Positions 1 through 8,217 of a stretch of DNA of 21,028 nt are shown piece by piece. The translations under genes were made by a program, and so were the position numbers. The notes under the pieces are model-generated. The model was not told where the DNA came from and did not search any database. It saw only the letters and a program-made list of their open reading frames with translations. The stretch comes from an uncultured Cellvibrio sp. (lineage in GTDB: Bacteria; Pseudomonadota; Gammaproteobacteria; Pseudomonadales; Cellvibrionaceae): NCBI GenBank assembly GCA_946886255.1, contig CAMPIG010000028.1, positions 1 through 21,028 on the forward strand. The letters run 5' to 3'. The number at the start of each line of letters is the position of its first letter. Within the stretch, counting starts at the first letter, position 1.

Positions 1-606
1 GGTTCCGCCGAAGAAATTGCAACCGATGTACGGATACTCTGCGCTACACACAAGAGCCTTGAAAGGGAAGTTCAGGATGGCCGCTTTCGCCAGGACTTAT
101 TCTATCGCCTAAATGTGATTCAACTTTCTGTCCCCGCACTTCGTGAGCGTCGGCAGGATATTCCTTTACTAGCTAATCACTTATTGCAAAAACTGGCTGA
201 AGCCGTCAATTTGCCAACGCCCCGTTTATCCAACGACGCATTAAAGCGGCTGAATGATTATGCTTTTCCCGGCAATGTTCGCGAATTGGAAAATATTCTG
301 GAGCGTGCGTTTACGTTAAGCGACAGCGATGTCATTGAGGCAGAGGACTTACAACTACACGGCGAGCAATCACTAAAAATAAATCCCACACCTCAAAAAC
401 CCTCAAGCAGCAATCTCGTCGACTACCCGGCCCGTTGCGCGGAATACCCATCATTGGATGATTATTTACAAGATGTAGAGAAAGATATTCTGTGCAATAT
501 GTTGGAGCAGGTGAAATGGAATAAAACCCTAGCTGCGAAGCAGCTAGGGATTAGTTTTCGATCGTTGCGGTATCGGTTGCAGAAGCTGGGGCTGGATGAG
601 GATTGA
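1..606 (+). CDS. pilR: Type IV pilus sigma-54 response regulator PilR, C-terminal part
   Basis: The reading frame is open from base 1, so the receiver domain and the front of the AAA+ domain lie outside the window. What is visible is the second half of the sigma-54 AAA+ domain: a sensor-I-like stretch (RILCATHKSL), the arginine-finger region (GRFRQDLFYRLNV), the ALRERRQDIP motif and the sensor-II GNVRELENILERA motif. A Fis-type helix-turn-helix follows at the C-terminus (AAKQLGISFRSLRYRLQKLG), very close to PilR proteins. PilR, activated by the PilS kinase, drives sigma-54 transcription of the major pilin gene; pilS is presumably just upstream. The gene ends 20 bases before the convergent pilE. 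A perfect 10-bp inverted repeat lies within the HTH codons. Confidence 0.95.
   Translation, partial: GSAEEIATDVRILCATHKSLEREVQDGRFRQDLFYRLNVIQLSVPALRERRQDIPLLANHLLQKLAEAVNLPTPRLSNDALKRLNDYAFPGNVRELENILERAFTLSDSDVIEAEDLQLHGEQSLKINPTPQKPSSSNLVDYPARCAEYPSLDDYLQDVEKDILCNMLEQVKWNKTLAAKQLGISFRSLRYRLQKLGLDED
521..549 (-). terminator. Intrinsic terminator of the pilE operon, embedded antisense in pilR
   Basis: Read on the minus strand, a perfect 10-bp stem (CCCTAGCTGC / GCAGCTAGGG, bases 549-540 and 536-527) with a 3-nt TTC loop is followed at once by TTTTAT. It lies 78 bases past the pilE stop. It sits wholly within the coding sequence of the convergent pilR (codons for KTLAAKQLGI), so termination of the pilus operon and the PilR DNA-binding helix share bases. 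The structure is seen directly; the termination role is inferred. Confidence 0.7.
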
Positions 607-626
607 GTCGCCGTGATAAAACCAAC

Positions 627-1049
627 CTACCAACATTGCTCAACTGTACCGCCAGCCGCTCCACGAGCTCCAGTGTTTGTCATGGTCATAGCACCACATT
701 TATCACCAACTTGCGGACTGCCTGCTGTTGGTGTAGCTGTCAGAGTATAACCAGTCGCCGAGACATTGGAAATAGTTATGGCATAGTAACCTTCGCGGGA
801 AATAATCTTTGCATCACCTTCGCTTAATTGTTTATAAACACCACAATCGGCATCGTTATATACACTATATGCAGTAAAACAACGCTGCAAACGTTGCACA
901 ATGTTATTAAGTTCTACCTTAGCATCCGATCGATTGGTTTTTCTTACCGAGTTCAAATATGAAGGATAAGCAACACCGGCAAGAATACCAATGATAGCAA
1001 CCACTACCATTATCTCAATCAAGCTAAAGCCTTTGGAATATTTTTGCAT
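627..1049 (-). CDS. pilE: Type IV minor pilin PilE
   Basis: A 140-residue type IV pilin-like protein. A short basic leader (MQKYSKG) precedes the prepilin peptidase site G|FSLIEIMVV, with Phe1 and Glu5 of the mature protein in place and a long hydrophobic alpha-1 helix (FSLIEIMVVVAIIGILAGVA). The globular domain has two cysteine pairs, one mid-protein (RCFTAYS...DADCG) and one near the C-terminus (DKCGAM...EQCW), the second matching a pilin D-region disulfide loop. It is the last gene of the fimU-pilE operon, 22 bases after pilY1. Minor pilins of this operon form the priming and tip complex of the pilus with PilY1. No pilY2-like small gene lies between pilY1 and pilE, unlike in Pseudomonas aeruginosa. 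The assignment rests on sequence and position. Confidence 0.92.
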   Translation of the reverse strand: MQKYSKGFSLIEIMVVVAIIGILAGVAYPSYLNSVRKTNRSDAKVELNNIVQRLQRCFTAYSVYNDADCGVYKQLSEGDAKIISREGYYAITISNVSATGYTLTATPTAGSPQVGDKCGAMTMTNTGARGAAGGTVEQCW

Positions 1050-1071
1050 AGGTTTTTATCCACCTTAATCT

Positions 1072-4000
1072 TTAACGAAGCTGTCTCCACGACATTCTAC
1101 CAAGAGCATTTTTTGCAAGGCATGCGTCTTGACTTACCAAAGCACCACTGGAACCGACAGCAAATACTTTCGCAGGAAATTGCCCTTCGGGACATTGTAG
1201 CGTTCCGCCTCCGGCATCCCCTCCGTTGTCGGAACCGCCCTCAGCAGGAAGGGGTAAAATTCCAAAACCTAGATCGCCCAAGATCAAAAAGTCATGGGAA
1301 ATATTTCCATCTAATATCGTGTGATTTTCATATTTATCTCCTACTGCAGGAACTTCCATAATCCAGCTGCTACCACCAAACTCACATGGAACAGGCGAGG
1401 GTCTCATGGTTGAGAATATCACTTTGTCATAGAGTAAAAGAGATTTAGTCACAACCCTTTCCCCCATTGGAAAGTCTATATACCAACCATCCACTAACTC
1501 CCAATTGACTGGCTGTCCAGTGGAAGTGGATATTGGCCGGCCAGGCTCGTTAACACCCATGACTTTCTGCGCCAACCTGTTTCGTCCCGAGACTCCATTG
1601 AGCACATCAACAATTGCATAGAAGCTTTGTACCGGGATGTTGGTTGTATTATCGGCGTTATATAGATATTTACCTGTACCAAAATAAACCATAATCGCGT
1701 TATTTTTTAATGCATTCACACCTAAGGTTGGTGCGGCGGTAATCGGCTGGGGCACTGGATTTGTCCCAGGAGTTACCGCCCTGAATATAGCAGAAGCAGC
1801 CCAATTGCCTACGTTGTTAGGAGCAAATTTCCACATATAGCCGTCTAAATCCCCGGCATATATGGCCGTCACAACGCCCGCACCATTTGGGAGCAAAGCT
1901 GGAGCAGACAAACCGCTACCGGTTGCTGAAGCGACCACTGTATGCACACCCTTACTTTCCAAATCGACCCAGACCAGTTGAGTTGAACCCGACTCGTAAC
2001 CATTTCCGAACACTGCTGCCCATCTAATTTCGGCGCCGACCTGCATTGGAACAATAAATATTTGTCCAGTTACATACCCCAACGCGGGTAAATCATTGAG
2101 CTCGAACAAAAGTTTTGGCGAATCCGGGTTTGTGACATCAAGGGCGAAAACTCCCCTTCCACCGGCCCCCAGAGTACCAACAACGACACTTTTCCATTCG
2201 CCATTGATATATGCATCACCAACAGCAATTGGGCCATCGACTGAGTATTGATGTGGAATACCTGCACCGTTAGTTCCATAACCTGGTCTCGTTAAATCAG
2301 CGAGTGTCGGAAAAGCGCCAACGGGGACATAGGCAAATTTCTCTGCTAAGGTTTTTGCATCAAAAGCGTGAAACATACCATCGTTCGCGCCCACAAATAC
2401 AAGTGGGTCACGATTACTCTTCGATTCCAGGTATGTGCGATATTTATTGCCCATCTCACCAGGAAGACGTCCATATCTCAAGTCAGTCGCTCCCATGTAC
2501 ACTGGACTTGAATTGACAATGTCTCCTAGCAATATTTCTTGACCATCTTGCTCTTTTCTAACTCTCATTCCGGCTATGGAATCCGTGGACTCACCCCGCA
2601 ACCACTCTACGCGCAATGAACCAGTTGCCTCATCGTCACCATCAATTAGATAGTTCTTTTGACCTTCATTAAGGTGATCCCATTCAAAATCTACAAGGTT
2701 CTCGCCGTCTGAAACATATATTGAACGCGTGTCACCTGAGCGCAGAGTCTTAGATGTGGTTATAGCACCTTCCGTCACCACATTCCCCGCATTATCAAAC
2801 GCAAAAGACTTTAACTCGCCCCACCAATTATCGGTATTGAAGCTAGCTTGATAAATAGCGGACCCAGTGGTGAGTCTCGTAGAATTAGTAGCGGCTGTAG
2901 AGGCTGAACCAACACTCTGCTTCACCTCGTTGAAAACGTCTCTTAATGCCGCTTCTAAGTCTCGCGGATCTGTAGCGTAAAAATAGGTTTCTGGTGTAGA
3001 AGCGGCGATTTCTTCCGCGCTGGTCACATCTTCATCATAGCCACCCCATTTGGCAGCATAATATAAAGGTGATTCTAATAATTGCGCATTTGATGCGGCT
3101 GAGGATAATTGAAACGTTTTACTGCGCGCAACAGCTCTGGCGTGTGTTGTGTTACAGGCACCTTGTGTTCCATCATAGCCACTACCTACGCGACACGTAC
3201 AACTGTTATTTGTCGATGTAGTACAACTGGTACCATTTGTAAAATTGTTTACTCCTGAATGAACATGAAAGCCATCATCTTGAGTACCACTAATGACATA
3301 TCCGAAGCCCATAGGATCACCAGTAGACTGCGCAATAACCTGCGTGGTAACAGTTACCTCGCTTGGAGTGATGCTGTAATTAATTATGCCCCACATATCC
3401 TGGTCAAAGTCACCACCAGCCTCGCTGTCCTCCCAATTAACATAAAGCTTCCCGCTGTTGGATGTTGAGCTAAATTGCTGGCTAACAATTTTAAAGTCTA
3501 CGATCGCACAGTTGGTATGAGTAGATGATAGGGCGTTCCTACAAGCCGGCAAAATAGTGATATTTTTAGTATTACTTCCAGGCACAGGCACAATTACCCG
3601 AGGAACTGCCGGCGCCAGTGCCACACCATAGGTTTTTACAGTTTGGACTTTCGGTTCGTTTCTAATGACCACCCCGTTTAAAGGAATCCCCTCCTTACGG
3701 GCATGATAGGCAAGACCAGCAATTTGATAACTACCTTCCAATCTAGGAGCATCTGGACATGTGCCGCGAACATCCGCTAAAGCCCCTACAGACTTAGCCG
3801 TACAGAGCTGATGGCTGTTGGCATCATTAACCGCGCCATTTTCTCCCACAAAATAACTATTACCGTGAATTCCCTCCTCCTCACCAACTGCATTAGTAGC
3901 AATATCAACATTTGCAAGCCCGATATCAGCAGCATTTATTTGATCGCGATCACGCTCATCATCATATGAGCTAGTTGAAGCATTGAATTGCAACACGCTG

Positions 4001-5463
4001 AGCGGCGCGCAGTAATTATTGTTTGTAACAGGCTTATCCCACGTAGCGGTATTAAGACCGGCAATGCGACCTGAGTCGTTAGCAACAAACGCACTATTGG
4101 GAGTTTGGCCAGATAAATAACGCAGAGACTCAAGAAAAATTTCAGACTGAGGGTTTCCCCAGTTTGTACAATGACCATCAGAGAATGAACTTCTGCTCCA
4201 TACACATGCATCACTCCCATCATTGTTATTACTGTGAGAGCCTCGATGATAGGTGCCATCGTCAAAACGGTATCCGTAGATTCTTAACCTATCCAATGTA
4301 CCAACGATACTATTTCCACTGGCAGGTATTTTAAAAGTACCGTTAGCATTAACCTCATCAACCATGCTTCCGACAGTTTTTCTCAATACCCCTCCAGATT
4401 TATTTTTTGTATAGGACCCGGTCATAAGGCCAAAATGTATTTGGTCATCCTCACCGTATTCTTGTAGCAGTCCAATGGGTTTTAGAGCACCATTATAATC
4501 TTTGCAATTTTCCCCACCGTGTTCTAACGTCGAATCACACACTTTTACTCTAACAATAAAATCCCTACCCCCCAGCCGCCGATTGTTGCTGCCGCTATTG
4601 GCAGGACTAGATGTGTGCGCAACGATACCACTCAAAGCAGGATTATTATCATTGGCAGCCATTCCCCAACGACACTGCCAGCGCTCATTGCTTGCCCATA
4701 GAGAAAAGTTGCCTCTAGCTATACGCATTAGCGGAGCGCCAGTATCTGATTGTGACAAATTGTTTCTGTTAGTGGGCTCAGTTGTGTTGCAAATTGTTAT
4801 ACCTGAGTCATTGTTACTTTGCCCCATAGTGATATTTCCAAATGGGGTCAAACTTCCGATATCTGTACCATTGTAGTATTTAGCAAATGAATGTGCATCC
4901 TGAGGAAGGAATGCTCGCTCCAGTACCGTAATCGAACTTGTATCTTGCCCCTGCTGACGCATTCCACCGTAAAGAATTTTTCTGACTGCATCCATTCTCG
5001 TCATAGATGTCCAATTCAAAAAATTCCCACTCCATTCGTTGTTAACTCCACCTGCATTACAATAACCATCATCGGTAATTCGAGTAGGATTAAAGCGATT
5101 TGATGTTGTATTGTATTCGTAGCACTTTTCACTATCGAAGTATCCGTAATAGTTATAACCGTGAACATAGCTCGTATCTGCCTCACCCTCGGCGTCCGGC
5201 GCCCCACCATAATTAGGGTTAGGTTGTCCATCTATGGTTCTACGCCCATCGGTAATATTGGAGTAATCATCGTAAAGCTTAAAAAATAGCTGATGATCGC
5301 GAGACATGTTTAACATCATGATTGGTCTTACGGGCTGAGCCAGAAACAACGGCTCTTGGGCGGGAGCAGACATTACGACATGCGCAAGGCCCAATGAAAA
5401 AAGACCGGCAAAAGCAGCCCAAGACCATTTACACAGTGAGCGAATAACACTATTTCGCTTCAT
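1072..5463 (-). CDS. pilY1: Type IV pilus tip adhesin / biogenesis protein PilY1
   Basis: A 1463-residue secreted protein, larger than the roughly 1160-residue P. aeruginosa PilY1. A signal peptide (basic MKRNSVIRSLCKW, hydrophobic core, cleavage near VMSA) leads into an N-terminal part of the DHQLFFKLYDDYSN and YYGYFDSEKCYEY type. A cysteine-containing insert lies around residues 740-790. The C-terminal PilC/PilY1 beta-propeller runs from about residue 980 (GDIVNSSPVYMG, VFVGANDGMFHAFD, GTLGAGGRGVFALDV, YAGDLDGYMWKF, YFGTGKYLYN). PilY1 caps the pilus with the minor pilins and serves in adhesion, surface sensing and control of retraction. I see neither a DxSxS MIDAS motif nor an RGD, and no DxNxDxxxD calcium loop before GDLDG. 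The ATG is preceded by GGGAG 7 bases upstream; pilX ends 16 bases before. Confidence 0.95.
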   Translation of the reverse strand: MKRNSVIRSLCKWSWAAFAGLFSLGLAHVVMSAPAQEPLFLAQPVRPIMMLNMSRDHQLFFKLYDDYSNITDGRRTIDGQPNPNYGGAPDAEGEADTSYVHGYNYYGYFDSEKCYEYNTTSNRFNPTRITDDGYCNAGGVNNEWSGNFLNWTSMTRMDAVRKILYGGMRQQGQDTSSITVLERAFLPQDAHSFAKYYNGTDIGSLTPFGNITMGQSNNDSGITICNTTEPTNRNNLSQSDTGAPLMRIARGNFSLWASNERWQCRWGMAANDNNPALSGIVAHTSSPANSGSNNRRLGGRDFIVRVKVCDSTLEHGGENCKDYNGALKPIGLLQEYGEDDQIHFGLMTGSYTKNKSGGVLRKTVGSMVDEVNANGTFKIPASGNSIVGTLDRLRIYGYRFDDGTYHRGSHSNNNDGSDACVWSRSSFSDGHCTNWGNPQSEIFLESLRYLSGQTPNSAFVANDSGRIAGLNTATWDKPVTNNNYCAPLSVLQFNASTSSYDDERDRDQINAADIGLANVDIATNAVGEEEGIHGNSYFVGENGAVNDANSHQLCTAKSVGALADVRGTCPDAPRLEGSYQIAGLAYHARKEGIPLNGVVIRNEPKVQTVKTYGVALAPAVPRVIVPVPGSNTKNITILPACRNALSSTHTNCAIVDFKIVSQQFSSTSNSGKLYVNWEDSEAGGDFDQDMWGIINYSITPSEVTVTTQVIAQSTGDPMGFGYVISGTQDDGFHVHSGVNNFTNGTSCTTSTNNSCTCRVGSGYDGTQGACNTTHARAVARSKTFQLSSAASNAQLLESPLYYAAKWGGYDEDVTSAEEIAASTPETYFYATDPRDLEAALRDVFNEVKQSVGSASTAATNSTRLTTGSAIYQASFNTDNWWGELKSFAFDNAGNVVTEGAITTSKTLRSGDTRSIYVSDGENLVDFEWDHLNEGQKNYLIDGDDEATGSLRVEWLRGESTDSIAGMRVRKEQDGQEILLGDIVNSSPVYMGATDLRYGRLPGEMGNKYRTYLESKSNRDPLVFVGANDGMFHAFDAKTLAEKFAYVPVGAFPTLADLTRPGYGTNGAGIPHQYSVDGPIAVGDAYINGEWKSVVVGTLGAGGRGVFALDVTNPDSPKLLFELNDLPALGYVTGQIFIVPMQVGAEIRWAAVFGNGYESGSTQLVWVDLESKGVHTVVASATGSGLSAPALLPNGAGVVTAIYAGDLDGYMWKFAPNNVGNWAASAIFRAVTPGTNPVPQPITAAPTLGVNALKNNAIMVYFGTGKYLYNADNTTNIPVQSFYAIVDVLNGVSGRNRLAQKVMGVNEPGRPISTSTGQPVNWELVDGWYIDFPMGERVVTKSLLLYDKVIFSTMRPSPVPCEFGGSSWIMEVPAVGDKYENHTILDGNISHDFLILGDLGFGILPLPAEGGSDNGGDAGGGTLQCPEGQFPAKVFAVGSSGALVSQDACLAKNALGRMSWRQLR

Positions 5464-5479
5464 GGATGACTCCCGCTTT

Positions 5480-6016
5480 TTACTCTAAGAGTTTTACAGT
5501 GGATTGGAGGACGGCTTCAGATGTATCTGTATCACCATAACTCCAGCTACTAACACGAAAAAACTTTGGCTCTGGAACCATGTCCACACTGCCAACATCA
5601 ATACCGCTTCCATCACTTGCAGCAACTTTACCGATGGGCATTACCAAACTCTCCAATTTATATCTCGGGGGACGGGCCAATTCGCCAATAGCATCTCCTA
5701 TCGATTCACCTTTTTCCTGCCAGGCTGTAGCATTCCAAGTATTTGTCGGGTCTGAAAGGCTGATATCTTCATACTCAATATCCGGATTGGCATCCACTGC
5801 GTATTCACCAACCCGCAGCCCCGCTTCTGCTCGCTGAAAAGCAACGTTGCTATCCCGCAAATTACCAGCCATAAGCTCCTGCATACTGCTACCGCGAACA
5901 GCTGCCAGCCCCACAATAGTGATCAATAAGACCATTATCAGCCCAACAATAAGTACAGCACCACGCTGTGCATTATATTGAACAGACACTATATTTTTTG
6001 AATCAATGGTTTTCAT
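5480..6016 (-). CDS. pilX: Type IV minor pilin PilX
   Basis: A 178-residue protein with a prepilin-like N-terminus: a leader ending QRG, then AVLIVGLIMVLLITIVGLAA, and the PilX_N hallmark of SSMQELMAGN followed by RDSNVAFQRAEAGLR. There is no Glu at mature position 5 (A1 V2 L3 I4 V5). This agrees with PilX/GspK-type subunits, which sit at the tip of the pseudopilus. The remainder is a moderately conserved soluble domain. The gene lies between pilW (18-base gap) and pilY1 (16-base gap), clearly in one operon. In P. aeruginosa PilX is needed for the minor-pilin and PilY1 priming complex that starts pilus assembly. The family assignment is firm from the N-terminus and gene order. Confidence 0.92.
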   Translation of the reverse strand: MKTIDSKNIVSVQYNAQRGAVLIVGLIMVLLITIVGLAAVRGSSMQELMAGNLRDSNVAFQRAEAGLRVGEYAVDANPDIEYEDISLSDPTNTWNATAWQEKGESIGDAIGELARPPRYKLESLVMPIGKVAASDGSGIDVGSVDMVPEPKFFRVSSWSYGDTDTSEAVLQSTVKLLE

Positions 6017-6034
6017 AACGCACTCAATCCAAGA

Positions 6035-6991
6035 TTATTGCAAACGACTACGGGCAACAATGGTATTCACAAATACTTGCCTCAACCGGCGATCATCCGG
6101 CTCAACGACAGCCCCATCAAATGTATAAGGTTGCGGTTCATTTAGTACATTATCGGCAATACTTGCTACCACGATTTCTACGCGAACATTATCGATTCTA
6201 TCCCAATCTCCAACATCATCAGCATCGAAATAATCGTCACCTTCACCGTACATCAACCTCATTTGCTCAACACCTTCCAATAACTCTAATGCAGCATTGG
6301 AATTTATTTTTTGCCACAAGCTTGACCTTGTTTCATCACCAACGCTTGGTGCAACGAAATAAACATAAGTATTCACCGGGACCAATTCCGCCCCCTCGGC
6401 AAAATTTCCCTCGGGGATTGGCACATCCGTTAACGTCAGGGTATTACCAGCTACAGCTAACTGTTCAACTATAAATATTCTCGAATCAACGCAATCTGAA
6501 GCAGAAACGACAGCTCCTGTACATATACCACTATTACAGCCATCAGAAACACCTGAAGCAGATACATTTACAGAGAGACTATTGGCTGAATTGATATTGT
6601 TAACAAACAACGGCTGAGCATCAGCAGCCCTTACAACCAGGATATCTCCATCCACCGGTTCTGTAGTGATTAAATTTGCCGGGGCCGAGGTAAGCCCTTC
6701 CAAACCTACAGCAAAATTTTTATGTAGCCCGGCGGTCAAACCCGTACTATCAATTACTATTGCACCTTCAGTGCGACTGCCGCAGCCCATATACCCAGCC
6801 ATACGAATATCGCGAGACAAAAACTCCATTGCCAACCGACCAGTTTCCTGAATCCTGGATAAAGCTTGTTGAGTATCAAAGGCCACGCGACTTGACAGAA
6901 ATACTTGTATCACGCCAGTCATCAAGATCAACCCCAATGCTATGGCGATCATTAACTCGACCAAAGATAAACCGGCTTGCTTAAACTTCAT
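6035..6991 (-). CDS. pilW: Type IV minor pilin PilW
   Basis: A 318-residue protein with leader MKFKQAG and mature start LSLVELMIAIALGLILMTG (Glu at mature position 6, because the cut after G leaves LSLVE). The usual PilW continuation follows: VFLSSRVAFDTQQALSRIQETGRLAMEFLSRDIRMAGYMGC. PilW is the GspJ-like minor pilin of the tip complex. The C-terminal part (about residues 250-318) carries conserved DWDRIDNVRVEIVVAS and DRRLRQVFVNTIVARSR segments. A strong ribosome binding site, GAGGAG, lies 7 bases before the ATG. pilV ends 9 bases upstream, so translation is probably closely linked along the operon. Several cysteines occur in the central domain (CNSGICTG, ASDCVD) and could form disulfides after export. 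Confidence 0.93.
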   Translation of the reverse strand: MKFKQAGLSLVELMIAIALGLILMTGVIQVFLSSRVAFDTQQALSRIQETGRLAMEFLSRDIRMAGYMGCGSRTEGAIVIDSTGLTAGLHKNFAVGLEGLTSAPANLITTEPVDGDILVVRAADAQPLFVNNINSANSLSVNVSASGVSDGCNSGICTGAVVSASDCVDSRIFIVEQLAVAGNTLTLTDVPIPEGNFAEGAELVPVNTYVYFVAPSVGDETRSSLWQKINSNAALELLEGVEQMRLMYGEGDDYFDADDVGDWDRIDNVRVEIVVASIADNVLNEPQPYTFDGAVVEPDDRRLRQVFVNTIVARSRLQ

Positions 6992-7000
6992 GTGCTCTCC

Positions 7001-7399
7001 TCACAAGCGGGTTGTATAAGTGAAGGTGGAGGCTTTTCCCCCTTCGTTTAAACCATCCTGCTCAGCCCATGTAACCGAGACTGTGCAAATTCGGCTCACC
7101 TCAATACAAGCCACATTAATCTCACCTTCAGGAAGCCTATTTTCAATTTCACTGAGAATCAGTTCGCTGAGAGCCGGATTCTGAATTCCGCTGGTCTGAG
7201 GGCTAACACTCCGTATACGATCCAAGACATCATATGCAATCACATTCGCTTGCGACCGAAGATATGCGCTGTGATTGTAGTCAAGAGATCGAGTTTGTAA
7301 CGCGGCAATAGCCAGAAGAGATGTACCAAGAATTAGAACGGTTACCAACACCTCTATTAAACTGAACCCGCCATGCTTAATGGTATTTGAATGTTTCAT
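7001..7399 (-). CDS. pilV: Type IV minor pilin PilV
   Basis: A 132-residue GspI-like minor pilin. The leader MKHSNTIKHGG is followed by mature FSLIEVLVTVLILGTSLLAIA with Glu5 in place, then the typical PilV sequence AALQTRSLDYNHSAYLRSQA and YDVLDRIR. Two cysteines (INVACIEVSRICTVS) lie close together in the C-terminal half. The ATG follows GAGAGGG at short spacing. The fimU stop is 9 bases upstream and the pilW start 9 bases downstream, so it is an internal gene of the minor-pilin operon. Identity rests on N-terminal features, length and position. Confidence 0.9.
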   Translation of the reverse strand: MKHSNTIKHGGFSLIEVLVTVLILGTSLLAIAALQTRSLDYNHSAYLRSQANVIAYDVLDRIRSVSPQTSGIQNPALSELILSEIENRLPEGEINVACIEVSRICTVSVTWAEQDGLNEGGKASTFTYTTRL

Positions 7400-7408
7400 C
7401 TATCCCTC

Positions 7409-7963
7409 TCAACAACTCTTCACTTTGCTGCTGACCATACCAGATAACCCCACTGAAATACTTTGGGCGGCACTTCCCAAACACCCCGTGTATTTTGCAG
7501 TAGCTTCAATACCACCTATTGCCCCTGCTACTCTGGCCAAGACTCCTCGGGAATCAAAACGGAAAAAATTTATATTTGCTCCATTCTGCGTCAAAGAAAC
7601 TTCAGCACGCTGATCTAAGCCATTCCATTGACGCAAAACGACTTCGACTTCCGTATCTGCGCTTGTTTCCGCCTTTTTATCCAGAAAAACTAACCATCCG
7701 TTCTTCCAGTCGGCAGCATCACCACAAGCATCACCACCAAGGTTACTAGCGCAGATCGAGATCGGACGACGACGTTTGATTGCTTCAATGCGCGCGAAGT
7801 TAATGGCTGACGTTAACTCCTCACCAAGAGCGATGGAGCCATTGCGCTCAATTTGCCGGTTAAAACTGGGAATAGCGATAGCCAAGACTATTCCGAGGAC
7901 CGCCAATGTGACCAACAATTCTATTATTGTAAATCCCCGTTGACTTACCATATTTTTTCTCAT
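7409..7963 (-). CDS. fimU: Type IV minor pilin FimU (GspH family)
   Basis: A GspH/FimT-family pseudopilin, 184 residues from the chosen start. The cleavage site is QRG|FTIIELLVTLAVLGIVLAIA with Glu5, followed by IPSFNRQIERNGSIALGEELTSAINFARIEAIKRRRPISIC and a DWKNGWLVFLDKK segment, both typical of the family. The protein ends in a cysteine (SSKVKSC). An upstream in-frame ATG at 8008 would add 15 residues but has no ribosome binding site. The ATG at 7963 has a weak GAAG about 10 bases upstream and gives a more normal leader; the ATG at 7951 is a further alternative. This is the first gene of the minor-pilin operon. The C-terminus lacks the GRxR motif found in the neighbouring fimT, so it is more likely the structural FimU than the DNA-uptake FimT. 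Confidence 0.88.
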   Translation of the reverse strand: MRKNMVSQRGFTIIELLVTLAVLGIVLAIAIPSFNRQIERNGSIALGEELTSAINFARIEAIKRRRPISICASNLGGDACGDAADWKNGWLVFLDKKAETSADTEVEVVLRQWNGLDQRAEVSLTQNGANINFFRFDSRGVLARVAGAIGGIEATAKYTGCLGSAAQSISVGLSGMVSSKVKSC

Positions 7964-8217
7964 TGCAGCAGCTTCAGGCAAGTAGCACGATGCTACTAAA
8001 GAACCCATACGTTAATAATATTAATTTAGTCAAATGTGCGTATATAGAGTGGACTAATCTAACATCTCGAATTATATTGCTCATTCTCAAACTAACACAG
8101 GTGAATACACAAGGCGTAATCTTAGCGATGTGCGGTCAGGGTCGAAGCATGAACGGCTGATAGCAATTGATGCGCCTTCTATGCAATATATGCAATATGG
8201 AAGCCAAGGATGATCTT

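Noticed and set aside
8071..8099. A perfect TATAAT on the minus strand (8076-8071) upstream of fimU.
   Set aside because: The -35 region at 17 or 18 bases spacing matches TTGACA at only one or two positions and there is no extended -10, so I do not call it a promoter.
7964..8217. A search for a sigma-54 site (TGGCAC-N5-TTGC type) that would link the minor-pilin operon to PilR.
   Set aside because: No GG-N10-GC arrangement with adequate flanking matches was found in the fimU-fimT spacer.
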